40,967 nucleotides of DNA from an uncultured Saprospiraceae bacterium. GTDB lineage: Bacteria > Bacteroidota > Bacteroidia > Chitinophagales > Saprospiraceae. The translations under genes were made by a program, and so were the position numbers. This document shows, one piece after another, positions 1 to 8,061 of the stretch (positions are counted from its first letter, which is position 1; every line of letters starts with the position of its first letter). The notes beneath the pieces were generated by a model, which had not been told where the DNA came from, searched no databases, and was given only the letters and a program-made list of their open reading frames with translations. The stretch is from NCBI GenBank assembly GCA_937927575.1, contig CALBEE010000082.1, positions 1-40,967 on the forward strand, given 5' to 3'.

Positions 1-192
1 AAATATTTGTTATGGAATTTATACGGTGAAGAAGATTTGATTATTAATACAAATTCCATTAGTTATTCACATGATTATGGATGGTTTAAAACTAATCTCG
101 AAACTATTGAATTTACTGCACTCGGTGTTACTTTAGATGAAATGAGATTGGATGGAAAAGATTATTTAGGGCAACTTCATTTTACAGGCTAG
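1..192 (+). CDS. 3' end of a protein running in from the left edge
   Basis: Frame 1 is open from the first base to a TAG at 190-192, so this is the C-terminal ~63 residues of a gene that begins outside the window. The visible part is mixed hydrophobic and acidic with no cysteine cluster, no membrane segment and no sorting signal; I do not recognise a family. The TTG at position 7 is merely the first start-like codon and is unlikely to be the true start. After the TAG the same frame stays open to a second stop at 340-342, which may be chance (see findings). Confidence 0.5.
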   Translation, partial: KYLLWNLYGEEDLIINTNSISYSHDYGWFKTNLETIEFTALGVTLDEMRLDGKDYLGQLHFTG

Positions 193-526
193 GATAATAA
201 GAATAGGCTACCGGAAGTAATTTATTCAACTACCATTTTTCTTAATATGATTCAAATAGTTGAATTGCAAGCGGGAATCGCTTCACTTTTTAAAATGGAA
301 TATCTGGAAGAAAGAGGATTTATTCCCTTTTCTCTTAATTAGAATTAATTGTTAACTATAGAGGAAATTGTAATTACATTTTTTTAGTTACATTCTTATT
401 TAAAACCATATATAAGAATTATAAGTCAGTATCAATATAAATTTTTTATCCAAGTTAGAACTGAATCGAAAAAAAACTATTATTTGTTGAATAAAAAGAT
501 GATTTGTTTTCTAGTACTATGCAGAT
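193..526. other. intergenic stretch, no clear gene
   Basis: This AT-rich 334-base gap lies between the left-edge gene fragment and the convergent M28 peptidase gene. The only coding-like signal is frame 1, open from 193 to a TAG at 340-342, with an internal ATG at 247 that would give a 31-residue peptide. I see no good hairpin terminator, tRNA or repeat here. Confidence 0.4.
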
Positions 527-2248
527 TTAATAAGCAAAAATCATCGATCTAGTTTCTACTGGCTTTCCATCAATGACAAGAGAATAATAGTATATTCCTT
601 CTGTTCCCCAGCCATGTGTAAATACCCACTCATTTAACCCAATATTAAGGTCGATGTCTTTTTCTTTGACAAGTTGTCCAGCGGAGGTATGTACTTGTAT
701 CTGAGCAGATTGATATGAAATCGATTTTTCTACATGCCAAGAAATAGTGGTGGCTTCATCAAAAGGGTTGGGTCTGTTAGGTAATAATTTTACATGCCGC
801 TTAGGAAGTAATAGATCTTGATCACCAATAGAATTAATAAGTAAAAATTGCTCTTCTGCAAAACAACTTTCTACTCCAAGTTCATTAACTACACAAGCAG
901 TGATAAAGAAAAATCCATTATCTTCTGGATTGTCAATAAGAGCCACGTTGGTTCCAGTAATTGTGATTAGACTGTCGAATTCATTACCATCAATTCGAGT
1001 ACCTATTCGGAATGTATTGTGAGGCTCATCACTATTTATGGTTACCTGTACCTGATCTCCAACGCTTTCCAATTCAATAGAAGGTTGATCCGGACTGATC
1101 GCAATCATTCCTGCAGCCATTCCATTGATTACGGTATTTCTTTTTAGATAATTAAAATCTACAAAAAGACTATCTAGAATTCCATCGCCATCAGTATCTA
1201 ATCCCAAAATATCTCTTGTCGAATGTTGGTGGTCATGGTAATCTGCATTGATCTGAGCATTGCCATTTTCATTTGCAGAGGTAAATCGAATAGAAGTAAA
1301 ACCATTTTCTCTAAAAGGTATATGGTCGCCACCTCTGCCTGTCCGATCTTCAGCAGACATGATACTAATCTGCATTGGAACTGTAGCAGTCGGCAATATT
1401 TCTTCTTGGTATTGAAGCTTCGTATATCTTGCTAAATTTTTATGTTTTGAAAGTGTAGTGCCATTAGAAAAAATTCTAACCTGTGTACTATCTATATCAC
1501 CTTCTCCCATACAACCCGGAGGCGATGCCGTTTCACCACAGATAATCCCACCAATCACATCATTGTTTAAAACGGCTTTAATATCAATGTTTTCATCAAC
1601 ACATAAAGTCGCCATAGCATTGGCACCCAGAAGACCTTGCTCTTCGGCTGTAGTAAGCATAAACATGATTGTTCTATTATAGTTTCTCTTCGTCATTACT
1701 CTTGCCAATTCCATAACTAAGGCGATTCCACTACCGTTGTCTTCCATTCCTAAGGCTATACAATCAATGTCGCATTCATTTTCACATCTTGAATCCATAT
1801 GGGCCTCGATAATAATTACACCTGCAGTTGGGTCTACTCCAGGATGAACCATGAGTACATTTTTATGGTGATCTACGCCGCAAATCATTTGATCAAATTC
1901 AAGGTAATCGACAATAGCAGGACTTCCATTTTGGATATTAATAGATTCAAGCTTATCATAAATCCATGTCCTGGAAGCACCTATCCCTCTTGTGTTGGAT
2001 ATGGTGTCAGAGCCACTATTTCTAGTTTCAAATTGCTCTAATGCCAATAAATAATTTAGCATGGAATCAGTATTGATTTCATCCAATAGCAAAGATGAAA
2101 TTTCTGTAGGAAGCGCTATAGGTTCGCTAAGATTGTCATATTCTCCTTTGAGTATTAATGTAGTTTCTAATTTACTTGTATGTATATTGCTTTGAGCTTG
2201 TATAAGAAAACTGATTAGAAGAAAAATGAAGGTTGTTAGATGTCTCAT
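527..2248 (-). CDS. secreted M28 family zinc aminopeptidase with T9SS sorting tail
   Basis: This is a secreted metallo-aminopeptidase that should remove N-terminal residues from extracellular peptides using two zinc ions. Residues 1-18 form a signal peptide ending in a typical Bacteroidota QAQ-type cleavage region. The M28 ligand set is visible in order: H150 in the AHMDSR motif, D170 in MEDNGSG, the Glu pair E202-E203 in AEEQGLLG (catalytic base and ligand), D230 in NNDVIGG, and H309 in GGDHIPF. A region around 395-480 looks like a beta-sandwich linker, and the last ~80 residues, with an RPNPF start and a GIYYYSL end, resemble a type A T9SS sorting domain. The ATG at 2248 is supported by the signal peptide. 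It is transcribed divergently from the oxidoreductase operon and has no operon partner. The family call is firm; the substrate is unknown. Confidence 0.9.
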   Translation of the reverse strand: MRHLTTFIFLLISFLIQAQSNIHTSKLETTLILKGEYDNLSEPIALPTEISSLLLDEINTDSMLNYLLALEQFETRNSGSDTISNTRGIGASRTWIYDKLESINIQNGSPAIVDYLEFDQMICGVDHHKNVLMVHPGVDPTAGVIIIEAHMDSRCENECDIDCIALGMEDNGSGIALVMELARVMTKRNYNRTIMFMLTTAEEQGLLGANAMATLCVDENIDIKAVLNNDVIGGIICGETASPPGCMGEGDIDSTQVRIFSNGTTLSKHKNLARYTKLQYQEEILPTATVPMQISIMSAEDRTGRGGDHIPFRENGFTSIRFTSANENGNAQINADYHDHQHSTRDILGLDTDGDGILDSLFVDFNYLKRNTVINGMAAGMIAISPDQPSIELESVGDQVQVTINSDEPHNTFRIGTRIDGNEFDSLITITGTNVALIDNPEDNGFFFITACVVNELGVESCFAEEQFLLINSIGDQDLLLPKRHVKLLPNRPNPFDEATTISWHVEKSISYQSAQIQVHTSAGQLVKEKDIDLNIGLNEWVFTHGWGTEGIYYYSLVIDGKPVETRSMIFAY

Positions 2249-2397
2249 AATTGAAGATTTGTGGCATTAAGATAATCAATTGGATGATTTATCTTGAAGC
2301 GAATTGACATTACTATATATTCTCATAATTAGCCGACAATTAATTAGTATTAGATATGTATATTTATCAATTGAAGTAATTAAATACAGCAATTCTT

Positions 2398-4710
2398 ATG
2401 TCCAATAAAATCCATCAAAGACCGCCAGCTTCTTCTGAAAAAGTAAAGCTCAAAGCGCCTGCTAAAAAAGGGGTGGGCTTAAAAGCGATAAAGTCTTCAG
2501 TCGATCATATGCGTAAATGGATGGATGCACCTGATGCCTTGAAAGCCTCTTTGAAAATGAATCAAAAAGGAGGCTTCGATTGCCCGGGTTGTGCTTGGCC
2601 AGATCCTGATGATGAAAGATCAAAGTTGGGCGAATATTGCGAAAATGGAATCAAAGCATTAGCAGAAGAACGCACAAAATTTAAAGCTGACCCAATATTT
2701 TGGAGTAAACATACTATTCCTGAATTATCCAATTGGTCAGATTTTAAATTAGGAAAATCTGGAAGAATAACACACCCAATGTATCTCAAAGAAGGTGCGG
2801 ATAAATATGAAGAGATTAGTTGGGATGACGCATTTGCAAAAATTGGCAAGAAGCTCAAGTCATTGAATGATCCTAACGAAGCCATATTTTATACTTCTGG
2901 AAGAACGAGTAACGAAGCGGCTTTTTTGTATGGATTATTTGCTAGGATGTATGGCACTAATAATTTACCTGATTGTTCTAATATGTGTCATGAAAGCAGT
3001 GGAAAAGGATTAAGTGAAACGGTGGGAATAGGTAAAGGATCAGTAACTTTAGAAGATTTGCATGAAGCAGAAGTGATTATGATCATGGGACAAAATCCTG
3101 GAACTAATCATCCGAGAATGCTTAATGCTCTCGAAACTTGTAAAGCAAATGGCGGTAAAATAATTGCAGTCAATCCGCTCAGAGAAACAGGACTAATCCA
3201 TTATACTAATCCACAAAAGCCATTACGAATTTTATCTGGTGGAGTCAACCTTGCAGATATATATCATCAAGTAAGAATTAATGGAGATGTAGCTTTATTA
3301 AAAGCCATAATAATTAAGTTGATTGAATTACATGATTCCAATGGTGATGTACTTGACGAAAGTTTTATCAAAGAGTTTACGGTAGGTTATAAAGCGTTTA
3401 AAAAATCTATGGAACAATATGACTTTGCTACTTGTGCGGCAGATGCTGGTCTAAGTGAAGCAGAAGTTATGAAAACGGTAGATTTATTGGCCAGCAATAA
3501 AAAGATAATTATCTGCTGGGCTATGGGACTTACACAACATGTCAATGGTGTAGATAATATCAAAGAGGTAGTCAACTTATTATTGATGAAAGGAGCTATC
3601 GGAAAACCGGGTGCAGGTACTTGTCCAGTGCGCGGACATAGTAATGTACAAGGTGATCGGACGATGGGTATTTGGGAAAAAATGCCAGATAGTTTTCATG
3701 AAAAATTGGGAAGCGCTTTTGGGTTTGTTTCTCCGAAAGAGCATGGATGTGATACCGTAGGCGCTATTAAGATGATGCAAGAAGGTAAGGCAAGATTATT
3801 TTTTGGAATGGGAGGAAACTTCCTTTCTGCTACACCTGATACAGATTTGACCGCTGAGGCATTACAAAATTGTGATCTGACAGTGCATGTTTCTACAAAG
3901 CCCAATCGATCGCATCTTATACATGGAAAAGAAGCTCTAATATTGCCATGTATAGGAAGATCAGAAATAGATATGCAAGTCTCAGGCTATCAGTTTGTGA
4001 GTGTAGAAAATTCAATGGGTGTAGTGCACAATAGCAAGGGTGTATTAGAGCCTTCATCGGATCATCTTTTGAGCGAACCAGAAATAATAGGACGCTTAGC
4101 GAAAGCTTCATTAAAGGATGAACAAAAGGGTTCTGCAGATTGGGATGCTATGATCGCTAATTACGATTTGATTAGAGATAAGATTGAAGAAGTTATTCCA
4201 GGATTTGATAATTATAATCAAAGAGTAAGAAATGGAAAGGGATTTTATTTGCCTAATCCAGCGAGAGATAGAAGATTTAGGGCAGGTGATGCAAAAGCAC
4301 ATTTCTCTGTAGTAGAATTGCCATTGAATGAATTAAATTCTAATGAATTCCACTTGATGACTGTCCGCTCTCATGATCAGTACAATACGACTATTTATGG
4401 ATTGGATGATCGTTATAGAGGAATATCAGGAGATCGAAGAATTGTCATGATGTCTCAATCGGATATGAACAGATTGCAACTTAGGACAGATGATCGAGTG
4501 GATATTACGAGTTATTTCGAAGATGAAGAAAGATCAGTGTCGGCATTCAGGGTTGTACCATATGATATTCCTAGCCAATGCCTAGGGGCGTATTTTCCAG
4601 AGGCTAATCCTTTAGTACATATCAATAATTTTGCAAGAGGTAGTAGAACACCAGTAAGTAAATTAATAAGGGTGACAGTGAAGAAAGTAGAGGTGAATAG
4701 TATCAATTAA
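2398..4710 (+). CDS. FdhF/YdeP-type molybdopterin oxidoreductase alpha subunit
   Basis: This 770-residue protein belongs to the DMSO-reductase superfamily, in the YdeP branch (TIGR01701-like, often annotated as formate dehydrogenase alpha-like). Conserved points are the N-terminal CPGC pair (C62, C65), a further Cys at 81, the SNMCHESSG segment whose C197 sits where Mo/W-ligating Cys or Sec is found in relatives, GQNPGTNHPRM for the cofactor-binding fold, and a C-terminal molydopterin-dinucleotide-binding beta-barrel domain (about 605-760, with RSHDQYNTTIYG). There is no Tat signal, so it is probably cytoplasmic. It lacks the full four-Cys Fe4S4 motif of classical formate dehydrogenases. The next gene, a TRAP small subunit, starts 7 bases after its stop, so the two are probably co-transcribed. 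The electron acceptor and substrate cannot be read from sequence. Confidence 0.88.
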   Translation: MSNKIHQRPPASSEKVKLKAPAKKGVGLKAIKSSVDHMRKWMDAPDALKASLKMNQKGGFDCPGCAWPDPDDERSKLGEYCENGIKALAEERTKFKADPIFWSKHTIPELSNWSDFKLGKSGRITHPMYLKEGADKYEEISWDDAFAKIGKKLKSLNDPNEAIFYTSGRTSNEAAFLYGLFARMYGTNNLPDCSNMCHESSGKGLSETVGIGKGSVTLEDLHEAEVIMIMGQNPGTNHPRMLNALETCKANGGKIIAVNPLRETGLIHYTNPQKPLRILSGGVNLADIYHQVRINGDVALLKAIIIKLIELHDSNGDVLDESFIKEFTVGYKAFKKSMEQYDFATCAADAGLSEAEVMKTVDLLASNKKIIICWAMGLTQHVNGVDNIKEVVNLLLMKGAIGKPGAGTCPVRGHSNVQGDRTMGIWEKMPDSFHEKLGSAFGFVSPKEHGCDTVGAIKMMQEGKARLFFGMGGNFLSATPDTDLTAEALQNCDLTVHVSTKPNRSHLIHGKEALILPCIGRSEIDMQVSGYQFVSVENSMGVVHNSKGVLEPSSDHLLSEPEIIGRLAKASLKDEQKGSADWDAMIANYDLIRDKIEEVIPGFDNYNQRVRNGKGFYLPNPARDRRFRAGDAKAHFSVVELPLNELNSNEFHLMTVRSHDQYNTTIYGLDDRYRGISGDRRIVMMSQSDMNRLQLRTDDRVDITSYFEDEERSVSAFRVVPYDIPSQCLGAYFPEANPLVHINNFARGSRTPVSKLIRVTVKKVEVNSIN

Positions 4711-4717
4711 AGTTTAT

Positions 4718-5230
4718 ATGCACTCAATAATAAGAGCTATAGAATCAATTATCCAGTGGATAGGAGAGAAGAGCAGTTATATCAATATTCTACTCGTGGT
4801 CATCATATGCCTAGATGTATTTATGAGATATGCACTTAATGCAACTCAGACTTGGGTAATAGAATTGGAGTGGCATCTTTTTGCTTTAATATTTTTATTA
4901 GGAGCATCATACACCTTACAAGAAGATCAGCATGTAAGAGTCGATCTTTGGTATGGTGAAAGATCTGAAAAGACAAAAGCATGGATCAATCTTACAGGAA
5001 CATTAATTTTTTTATTGCCATGGTGTTTGATATTAATTAATAGCTCCTATAATTACGCTACTAATAGTTGGATGATGAATGAAGGCTCGCCGAATCCCGG
5101 AGGATTGCCAGCACGCTATATCATTAAGTACGCGATTACATTAGGATTCGTTTTGTTGTTGTTGCAAGGAATAGCAGTAATCTATCGATGTGCTCAGACT
5201 ATTTTTTCATCTCAATCTGTACAATCATAG
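4718..5230 (+). CDS. dctQ: TRAP transporter small membrane subunit (DctQ)
   Basis: This 170-residue protein is the small integral membrane subunit of a tripartite ATP-independent periplasmic transporter, which uses ion gradients to import organic acids delivered by a soluble receptor. Four membrane helices can be seen, with the family motifs of an RYAL turn after helix 1, the WVIELEWH segment, DQHVRVD at the end of helix 2, and SPNPGGLPARYIIK before helix 4. The last motif recalls the mannitol/chloroaromatic (FcbT2-like) branch. Its stop codon abuts the start of the large subunit (TAG at 5228-5230, ATG at 5231), implying translational coupling. It follows the molybdopterin oxidoreductase by 7 bases. 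No DctP receptor gene is in the window. Confidence 0.9.
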   Translation: MHSIIRAIESIIQWIGEKSSYINILLVVIICLDVFMRYALNATQTWVIELEWHLFALIFLLGASYTLQEDQHVRVDLWYGERSEKTKAWINLTGTLIFLLPWCLILINSSYNYATNSWMMNEGSPNPGGLPARYIIKYAITLGFVLLLLQGIAVIYRCAQTIFSSQSVQS

Positions 5231-6526
5231 ATGGAAATAGTAGCGATCATATTATTTATAGTAATTTTTATTTTGATCCTTTTTGGGTATCCAGTTGCTT
5301 TTACCTTGGCTGGACTATCGATATTAACAGGTTATTTTTTGGTTCCTGATTTTTTGGATCTACTACCCTTAAGGATTATGGGTACGATGCAAAATTATGT
5401 CTTGCTAGCAGTTCCTTTATTCATATTTATGGGATTGATGCTTGAGAAATCGGGTCTAGCTGAAAATTTGCTCAATACCATGGCGATTCTCTTTGGTAAG
5501 GTAAAAGGAGGCTTGGCTATATCAGTTGTCGTTGTAGGCGCATTACTAGCTGCGAGCACTGGCATTGTCGGAGCTACAGTGATAACTATGGGCTTGATCA
5601 GTATTCCTACGATGCTAAAGCGAAACTATAAACCGGAATTGGCAGCTGGAGCCATAGCATCATCTGGTACATTAGGTCAGATTATTCCACCTTCGGTAGT
5701 CTTGGTTTTGTTAGGCAGTGTATTGAATGTATCAGTGGGTGATTTGTTTGCTGCAGCGATCGTACCCGGATTGATATTAGTCGTAGCTTATATTACCTAC
5801 ATAGCCATCTATGCGCAATTGTATCCGGAAAGTGCTCCTGCCATTTCAGCAGAAGAAATTGCAAAATTTAAATCTGAAGATTTTGGTAAAAAAGTAGTCA
5901 AGGCGTTTGTTTTGCCCATGTTGTTAATCGTTGCGGTTTTGGGTTCGATTTTCGCAGGTATCGCTTCACCTACAGAAGCCGCAGCAGTAGGTGCATTAGG
6001 AGCTATATTGTTGACTATGACGCAAGGACAATTTAGTATCGAAAAACTCACTGAGGTGTGTAAAGAGACCACGAAATTGACCAGTATGGTATTTATGATA
6101 TTACTAGGAGCAACTACTTTTGCATTGGTGTTTAGAGGACTAGGAGGAGATGGTTATTTGGTAGACCTTATTGAACAATCAGCATTAAGTCCAATGATGT
6201 TTTTGTTTTTGGTGATGCTCGTAGTCTTTGTAGCCGGCTTCTTCATTGACTTTATAGAGATAATATTTATTATTGTACCAGTAGTAGCTCCGATATTTAT
6301 AGCGATGGATATTGATTTGATTTGGATAGGGATATTATTAGCGCTTAATCTGCAGACTTCTTTCTTGACGCCACCGTTTGGATTTGCCTTATTCTATCTT
6401 AAAGGAGTAGCGCCGCCTGAATTAAAAACGTCGATGATTTACAAAGGCGTCATACCTTTTTTGGCAATCCAGCTACTCGTATTGATCTTAGTAGTTTTGT
6501 TCCCTGGATTAATAGGGATTACTTAG
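5231..6526 (+). CDS. dctM: TRAP transporter large permease subunit (DctM)
   Basis: This 431-residue protein is the ion-coupled carrier subunit of a TRAP transporter, with the usual length and about eleven to twelve hydrophobic helices. Family signatures include the LFGYPVAFTLAG N-terminus, GTLGQIIPPSVVLVLLG (the re-entrant substrate loop of the first half), ASPTEAAAVGALGA, and FIDFIEIIFIIVPVVAPIF followed by QTSFLTPPFGFALFYLKG in the second half. It is directly fused in transcription to the small subunit. The gene would need a DctP receptor encoded elsewhere, or work without one. It ends about 80 bases before the next gene, with no obvious hairpin between, so the following lipoprotein gene might be read through. 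Confidence 0.93.
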   Translation: MEIVAIILFIVIFILILFGYPVAFTLAGLSILTGYFLVPDFLDLLPLRIMGTMQNYVLLAVPLFIFMGLMLEKSGLAENLLNTMAILFGKVKGGLAISVVVVGALLAASTGIVGATVITMGLISIPTMLKRNYKPELAAGAIASSGTLGQIIPPSVVLVLLGSVLNVSVGDLFAAAIVPGLILVVAYITYIAIYAQLYPESAPAISAEEIAKFKSEDFGKKVVKAFVLPMLLIVAVLGSIFAGIASPTEAAAVGALGAILLTMTQGQFSIEKLTEVCKETTKLTSMVFMILLGATTFALVFRGLGGDGYLVDLIEQSALSPMMFLFLVMLVVFVAGFFIDFIEIIFIIVPVVAPIFIAMDIDLIWIGILLALNLQTSFLTPPFGFALFYLKGVAPPELKTSMIYKGVIPFLAIQLLVLILVVLFPGLIGIT

Positions 6527-6608
6527 TCAACTACATATGGTATTAGCTGACATGCTATTTAAAAACTAATCCTTACCTTGTCCCCCATAATCGTAAAAAA
6601 GAAATATA

Positions 6609-7133
6609 ATGCAGTATATCAAATACTTATTCGTACTTGCCTTATTCACAGTAGTAGCTTGTAATAATGCACCAGAAAGACCCGCAGCGATCTTAGATCC
6701 TAATTATGTTCCGCCTGCTGAGCCAGCAGCACCTTCTACGCCGGCTAAAGCGCCGGAACCAGCACAAAACGCTCTAGGAGTATGGCATTACACTTGTCCA
6801 AATGGACATGCTGGAGGTGGTGGATCAGCTACTGCTTGTACAGAATGTGGTACTACATTAGTACATAATAAAGAATATCATGATGGTCCTGCTTCTACAG
6901 TGACTCCTAATGCACCTATCAGTACTTCGACAGTCGTACCCGCAGGATCAGAAGGAATCAATGTAACTCCAGGTGCCGTACCTAATTTACCAAAACCAGC
7001 AGAACCAGCACAAAATGCTGCAGGTGTATGGCATTACACATGCAGTAACGGTTGTTCAGGTGGTGGTGGATCAGCGATTGCTTGTAGCTCTTGTGGAAGT
7101 ACATTAGCACATAATAGCGCCTATCACCAATAA
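6609..7133 (+). CDS. lipoprotein with two zinc-ribbon-like modules
   Basis: This 174-residue protein starts with a lipoprotein signal peptide whose lipobox ends at C19 (VVAC). After a Pro/Ala-rich linker it carries two near-identical ~38-residue modules, about 54-93 and 136-174. Each begins GVWHYTC and contains a glycine run (GGGGSA) and a CxxC pair followed by an HN...YH tail. Module 1 offers Cys/His ligands C-x3-H and CxxC, module 2 C-x3-C and CxxC, so both can plausibly hold a metal ion, in the manner of the heavy-metal-binding (HMBD-like) zinc ribbons. A second Pro/Thr-rich linker separates the modules. It is likely anchored in an outer membrane leaflet. A strong terminator follows. No enzymatic function is evident. 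Confidence 0.75.
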   Translation: MQYIKYLFVLALFTVVACNNAPERPAAILDPNYVPPAEPAAPSTPAKAPEPAQNALGVWHYTCPNGHAGGGGSATACTECGTTLVHNKEYHDGPASTVTPNAPISTSTVVPAGSEGINVTPGAVPNLPKPAEPAQNAAGVWHYTCSNGCSGGGGSAIACSSCGSTLAHNSAYHQ

Positions 7134-7154
7134 GGGTAGCAAACAATAATATAT

Positions 7155-7192
7155 AAATGCCATTTTCGATCGCTTCGGAAATGGCATTTTTT
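7155..7192 (+). terminator. intrinsic terminator after the zinc-ribbon lipoprotein gene
   Basis: A perfect 11-base inverted repeat (AAATGCCATTT at 7155-7165 and AAATGGCATTT at 7179-7189) encloses a short GC-containing loop that can extend the stem, and is followed by a T run to 7192. It lies 22 bases after the lipoprotein stop and would end the oxidoreductase-TRAP-lipoprotein transcript. Confidence 0.8.
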
Positions 7193-7279
7193 ATGAGATG
7201 CTATTTGGTTTGAGTAGTAATGTAATTTTTAAGGTTTTGTAGTAGTTCCGAAATTATTTTGCCGGTCTTAATAATAGTA

Positions 7280-7915
7280 TTAAATCATTTCTTTACTATG
7301 ATCATGTAGAATAATATCCATTAACTCTAGACCGTCAAGATAGACGTTGTCCATGTCGATAATATCAGTACTATGGTATTTTCTATATACAGCAAGATGG
7401 TTTCCTTTTCCTTCTACGGTGAAGTCTTTGAGATCTAACATCACTTCAGCAAATTGTATTGTAAGCATCATTTGCATAATATTAATATCAGATGCTTCAA
7501 CAGAAAAACTATTATCAAAATCCTTATTAACGTCAGACCATTCGCTCGATGAAAATAGGTTCCCTAGTTTTCCAAAACTACTTTTGGGAGTAATTATGAA
7601 ATAGGGTAGTTCCATATCTCCATTTTCGAAAAGATAAATAGTAGTTGTCTTTTTACCTAAATCATTATAGAAGTTAAGATCGAATATTTGAGTAAGGATA
7701 TTTAGCATGTTCTCTTTACGATAGATCATACCTTTGATACCACGCTTCTTTCTATTTTGTTTGAAGATCTGCATGCTCAAAACATCAATAGGAAGTAATT
7801 CAGGATTATGTTTTCTCTTGAGACGAAAATCTTTACTTCTCGCAAAATGCTTAAAGGCTTCGATCCTTTTATTGCCGAAAATAATATCACTTATGTCTTC
7901 AAAAAATTCTAACAT
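7280..7915 (-). CDS. unrecognised cytoplasmic protein
   Basis: This ~211-residue protein has no signal peptide, no membrane helix and no motif that I recognise. The N-terminal part is basic (a KHFARSKDFRLKRK stretch around 23-36), which together with the acidic middle suggests a soluble two-domain protein. The pattern of alternating hydrophobics around a SVEASD segment faintly recalls DUF3137-type proteins, but that is only a guess. A TTG lies one codon upstream, but the ATG at 7915 is preferred. It stands alone between a terminator on the left and the creD terminator on the right. Confidence 0.55.
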   Translation of the reverse strand: MLEFFEDISDIIFGNKRIEAFKHFARSKDFRLKRKHNPELLPIDVLSMQIFKQNRKKRGIKGMIYRKENMLNILTQIFDLNFYNDLGKKTTTIYLFENGDMELPYFIITPKSSFGKLGNLFSSSEWSDVNKDFDNSFSVEASDINIMQMMLTIQFAEVMLDLKDFTVEGKGNHLAVYRKYHSTDIIDMDNVYLDGLELMDIILHDHSKEMI

Positions 7916-7989
7916 CAACAGTATTTATAAATAGAAAGTAAGTGAATATAAGTTTTCATATAATTCTATTCTAAAATAAGAACATAAAT

Positions 7990-8036
7990 TATTGTAAAAT
8001 AAATGTGACACCCTTAATAAGATAAAGGTGTCACAT
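7990..8036 (-). terminator. intrinsic terminator after creD
   Basis: A perfect 10-base inverted repeat, ATGTGACACC at 8003-8012 and GGTGTCACAT at 8027-8036, lies 25 bases beyond the creD stop. Read on the minus strand the stem is followed by a T-rich tract (TTTATTTTAC), as expected for factor-independent termination. Confidence 0.7.
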
Positions 8037-8061
8037 CTTCTAGAGTTACACTATAAATAGC

